Part shown: positions 62,094-64,000 of the stretch, in pieces
Layout of the letters: each line of letters starts with the position of its first letter
Numbering within the stretch: position 1 is the stretch's first letter
Assembly (NCBI GenBank): GCA_016795385.1
Contig: JAEUHI010000047.1
Location: 1-64,000 of the forward strand
DNA length: 64,000 nucleotides
Direction of reading: 5' to 3'
Source of the DNA: Verrucomicrobiales bacterium
Lineage (GTDB): Bacteria > Verrucomicrobiota > Verrucomicrobiia > Verrucomicrobiales > DEV007
The notes under the pieces: model-generated
What the model was told of the DNA's origin: nothing
Databases searched by the model: none
What the model saw: only the letters and a program-made list of their open reading frames with translations
Translations under genes and position numbers: made by a program

Positions 62094-62797
62094 AATTTCC
62101 CGGCACGAACTGTGACGCGGAGACGGCCCGCGCCCTCGAGGCGGTCGGATTCGTCACCGAGGTGCTGCCCGTCTCCGCGCTGAAGCCCGGAAAGCTCGTC
62201 GGCGTCAGCCTGGTGGTGTTGTCAGGCGGATTCAGCTACGGCGATTACGTCATGTCGGGCCGCATCGCCAGCCTCGTCACGGAACAGAAGATCGGCGAGA
62301 CCCTGAAGGACTTCCGCGACAACGGCGGATACATTCTGGGGATCTGCAACGGCTTCCAGATCCTCACCCAGCTCGATCTGCTCCCCGCGGGCAGCCTCGT
62401 CGAGAACGCGAGCGGGCGATTCCAGTGCCAGTGGGTGAAGATGAAGAATCTCGCTCCGAAGAGCCCCTTTCTCTCGCGATGTCCTGCGGAATTCGAGCTG
62501 CCCATCGCTCACGCCGAGGGCCGTCTCGTGACGAAGGAGGCCGCCGAAGCCGCCGGATACCTGAAGAGCGGAGCCGCGGCGCTCGTTTACACCGATGAGG
62601 TGAACGGCAGCTTCGAACGCATCGCGGGTCTGACGGACGAAAGCGGTCGTGTTTTCGGCCTCATGCCGCACCCCGAGCGTTTCATGAAGGCCCGCGACCA
62701 CTACGATCCCGATTGGGAAGGCGGCGAAGGCGGCTGGGGCAGCGGATATTGGTTGTTCAAGTCGCTCCACGAGGCGATCAAGGAGGGGGAGGCGTGA
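62063..62797 (+). CDS. purQ: FGAM synthase glutaminase subunit PurQ
   Basis: This 244-residue class I glutaminase supplies ammonia to PurL. It shows LLLKFPGTNCDAETARALEAVGF, the LSGGFSYGDYV oxyanion region, the nucleophile Cys in LGICNGFQIL and the His-Glu pair in MPHPERF. The start at ATG 62063 overlaps purL by 31 bases, which is usual for tightly coupled subunits. The gene ends just before a repeated, hairpin-forming intergenic sequence. Confidence 0.95.
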   Translation: MEDRPCALLLKFPGTNCDAETARALEAVGFVTEVLPVSALKPGKLVGVSLVVLSGGFSYGDYVMSGRIASLVTEQKIGETLKDFRDNGGYILGICNGFQILTQLDLLPAGSLVENASGRFQCQWVKMKNLAPKSPFLSRCPAEFELPIAHAEGRLVTKEAAEAAGYLKSGAAALVYTDEVNGSFERIAGLTDESGRVFGLMPHPERFMKARDHYDPDWEGGEGGWGSGYWLFKSLHEAIKEGEA

Positions 62798-62806
62798 TGG
62801 AACTGA

Positions 62807-62900
62807 ATCCGCGAAAATCTGCGTCCCATCTGCGGAAATCTGCGTTCCCAATTCTTTTCAACGCAGATGAGCGCGGATATCCGCAGATGGTCGCAGATAC
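62807..62900. repeat. Dispersed hairpin repeat between purQ and purM
   Basis: AATCTGCG-type units are repeated (GCGAAAATCTGCGTCCCATC, CTGCGGAAATCTGCGTT). CATCTGCGGA (62827-62836) pairs with TCCGCAGATG (62880-62889), and AATCTGCGTT (62837-62846) with AACGCAGAT (62860-62868). It is more AT-rich than the purine genes and interrupts the operon by about 130 bases. The second arm also carries GCGCGGATATCCGC. Confidence 0.7.
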
Positions 62901-62928
62901 CGAAGAAAATGTTTAGTCACCAAGTCGA

Positions 62929-63921
62929 ATGAGCAACGAATTCACCTACAAGGCCGCCGGGGTCGACATCAAGGAAGCCGCCGCGCTCGTCGGCGACATC
63001 GGCGAACTGCGACGCCGCACCGAAGGCAAACGCTCGCTCATGGGTGCGTTTGGTCTCTTCGCGGCCACCTACGATCTCAGCGACTACAAGGAGCCCGTCA
63101 TCATGACCGGTTGCGACGGCGTCGGGACGAAGCTGGAGCTCCTCCTCGAACACGATCAGCTCGAGATCGCCGGCAAGGACCTCGTCGCGATGAATGTGAA
63201 CGACATCCTCACGACCGGCGGCGACCCGCTCATGTTCCTCGACTACGTCGGCATCGGCGCGCTGGACAAGGCGAAGATCAAACGCCTCATCGCCGGCATG
63301 GCTGAGCACCTCGCGAGCTGCGACTGCATCCTCGCCGGTGGCGAAACCGCCGAGATGCCCGGCATCGTGCCGGACGGCATCATCGAACTGAGCGGTTTCT
63401 GCGTCGGTGCGGCGGAGAAGTCCGAGTTGATCGATCCCACCCGCATCGAGGTGGGCGATGTGCTCGTCGGATATCCCTCCGACGGCTTCCACGCGAACGG
63501 CTGGAGCCTCATCCGCCGCATCCTCAAGGTCAATCCCGGTCTCATCACTTCGGAGGAGTGGCCCGCCTTCCTCGCTCCGACCCGTCTTTACCATGATGTG
63601 GTCGCCGGCCTGAAAGAGCGCCAGATCGACATCAAGGCGATGGCCCACATCACCGGTGGTGGTCTTCCCGAAAACCTCGAGCGCCTCCTCAACGGCAAGG
63701 GCGCCGACATCACCATTCCCCGCTGGAATCTCGGCGCGGTCGGTAAGGTCCTCGCCTTCGTCGCCGACGAAGAGGCGGTGAATACCTTCAACATGGGCTG
63801 GGGCTGGGTCGCGATCGTCCCGGCGGACCAAGCCGAGGCCGCCGCCGCGTTCCATCCTGGCGCGCGGGCGATCGGCACGATCACGACGTCCGGTCATGTG
63901 AAGGTGACGATCGAAGGCTGA
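62929..63921 (+). CDS. purM: AIR synthase
   Basis: PurM converts FGAM to AIR. This 330-residue protein has the family motifs YKAAGVDIKEAAALVGDI, MTGCDGVGTKLELLLEHD, AMNVNDILTTGGDPLMFLDYVGIG, LAGGETAEMPGI, GDVLVGYPSDGFHANGWSLIR and HITGGGLPENLERLL. Length is standard. It lies 131 bases after purQ, the gap being mostly the hairpin repeat, and 18 bases before purF. Confidence 0.97.
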   Translation: MSNEFTYKAAGVDIKEAAALVGDIGELRRRTEGKRSLMGAFGLFAATYDLSDYKEPVIMTGCDGVGTKLELLLEHDQLEIAGKDLVAMNVNDILTTGGDPLMFLDYVGIGALDKAKIKRLIAGMAEHLASCDCILAGGETAEMPGIVPDGIIELSGFCVGAAEKSELIDPTRIEVGDVLVGYPSDGFHANGWSLIRRILKVNPGLITSEEWPAFLAPTRLYHDVVAGLKERQIDIKAMAHITGGGLPENLERLLNGKGADITIPRWNLGAVGKVLAFVADEEAVNTFNMGWGWVAIVPADQAEAAAAFHPGARAIGTITTSGHVKVTIEG

Positions 63922-63939
63922 GTCACCGATTTTTCCGGC

Positions 63940-64000
63940 ATGAGCGATCCCCTCCAGCACGAATGCGGTATTGCCTTTGTCAGGCTGAAGAAGGATCTCG
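63940..64000 (+). CDS. purF: Amidophosphoribosyltransferase, N-terminus only (window end)
   Basis: The first 20 codons read MSDPLQHECGIAFVRLKKDL. Cys9 in the HECGIA motif would be the N-terminal glutaminase nucleophile after removal of a short propeptide, as in PurF. The position right after purM supports this. The gene continues beyond the window. Confidence 0.8.
   Translation, partial: MSDPLQHECGIAFVRLKKDL

Noticed and set aside
62713..62916. Small frame reading through the purQ-purM repeat
   Set aside because: It starts inside purQ in another frame and consists of translated repeat; no start signal.
1..64000. tRNA or rRNA genes
   Set aside because: No T-loop-like GGTTCGAATCC or rRNA stretches were noticed by eye, but a covariance-model search was not possible.

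Overview
This 64 kb window is a high-GC chromosomal segment that looks like Verrucomicrobiota (PVC superphylum). The main clues are a PSCyt1/DUF1549/DUF1553 cytochrome with its DUF1501 partner, two large propeller/HEAT/cytochrome 'membrane-bound dehydrogenases', PSCyt1 and SHD1-like domains, a DUF5069-like protein and an exported tricorn protease. The phylum is inferred from family content. No rRNA was seen and I cannot name a genus.

Layout. 1-2.0 kb: an IS3-family element, cut by the window start, interrupts a type I restriction methylase gene (hsdM). 2.2-9.4 kb: a leftward run of a TPR protein, a DUF5069-like protein, quinolinate synthase, two bactofilins (one carrying zinc ribbons) and a flavin disulfide oxidoreductase. 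9.5-12.9 kb: a rightward trio of BON-like lipoprotein, prenyltransferase-repeat protein and class II triterpene cyclase homologue, meeting a secreted Pro-rich protein tail to tail. 14-28.9 kb: the extracytoplasmic degradation and electron-transfer block, with DUF1549/1553 cytochrome, eight-heme cytochrome, DUF1501, amidase, tricorn protease, KDPG aldolase, SGNH hydrolase and dehydrogenase-cytochrome. 29-37.5 kb: housekeeping and small genes including an orphan nuoA, a Dabb protein, DUF817, an SDR, an alkaline phosphatase, mtfA and prfC. 37.6-44.3 kb: a RAYT transposase, an SHD1-like exported protein, a second large dehydrogenase-cytochrome and an SMP-30 lactonase. 44.4-56.4 kb: an AsmA-like protein, a 0.4 kb palindrome cluster, a nucleoside-type MFS transporter, a Gfo/Idh oxidoreductase, a small accessory patch with an Rhs relic, a nucleotidyltransferase pair, a phosphoesterase, a sugar isomerase and a heptamer repeat array. 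56.5-64 kb: a GluR0-like ligand-gated channel, then a purine operon (purC, double-PurS, purL, purQ, purM and the start of purF).

How it works together. Many products are exported (signal peptides, Tat-like leaders, lipoboxes) and suggest growth on complex polysaccharide or peptide substrates: periplasmic heme dehydrogenases, hydrolases, a lactonase, sugar isomerase/oxidoreductase enzymes and a sugar-acid aldolase. The purine genes make a nearly continuous block for IMP synthesis in which FGAM synthase is split into PurS-like, PurL and PurQ. Accessory DNA lies mainly at 1-2 kb, around the RAYT gene at 37.6-38.7 kb and at 50.4-51.2 kb, where base composition looks more AT-rich by eye.

The best leads are the heptamer array filling one whole intergenic region, which reads as tandem Shine-Dalgarno cores on one strand and anti-SD cores on the mRNA strand, with a second small copy in the same place relative to another start codon; a strong terminator three bases before the nuoA start; the GluR0-like channel; the eight-heme cytochrome inside a PVC cytochrome/DUF1501 pair; the zinc-ribbon bactofilin; and the small-protein/nucleotidyltransferase pair.
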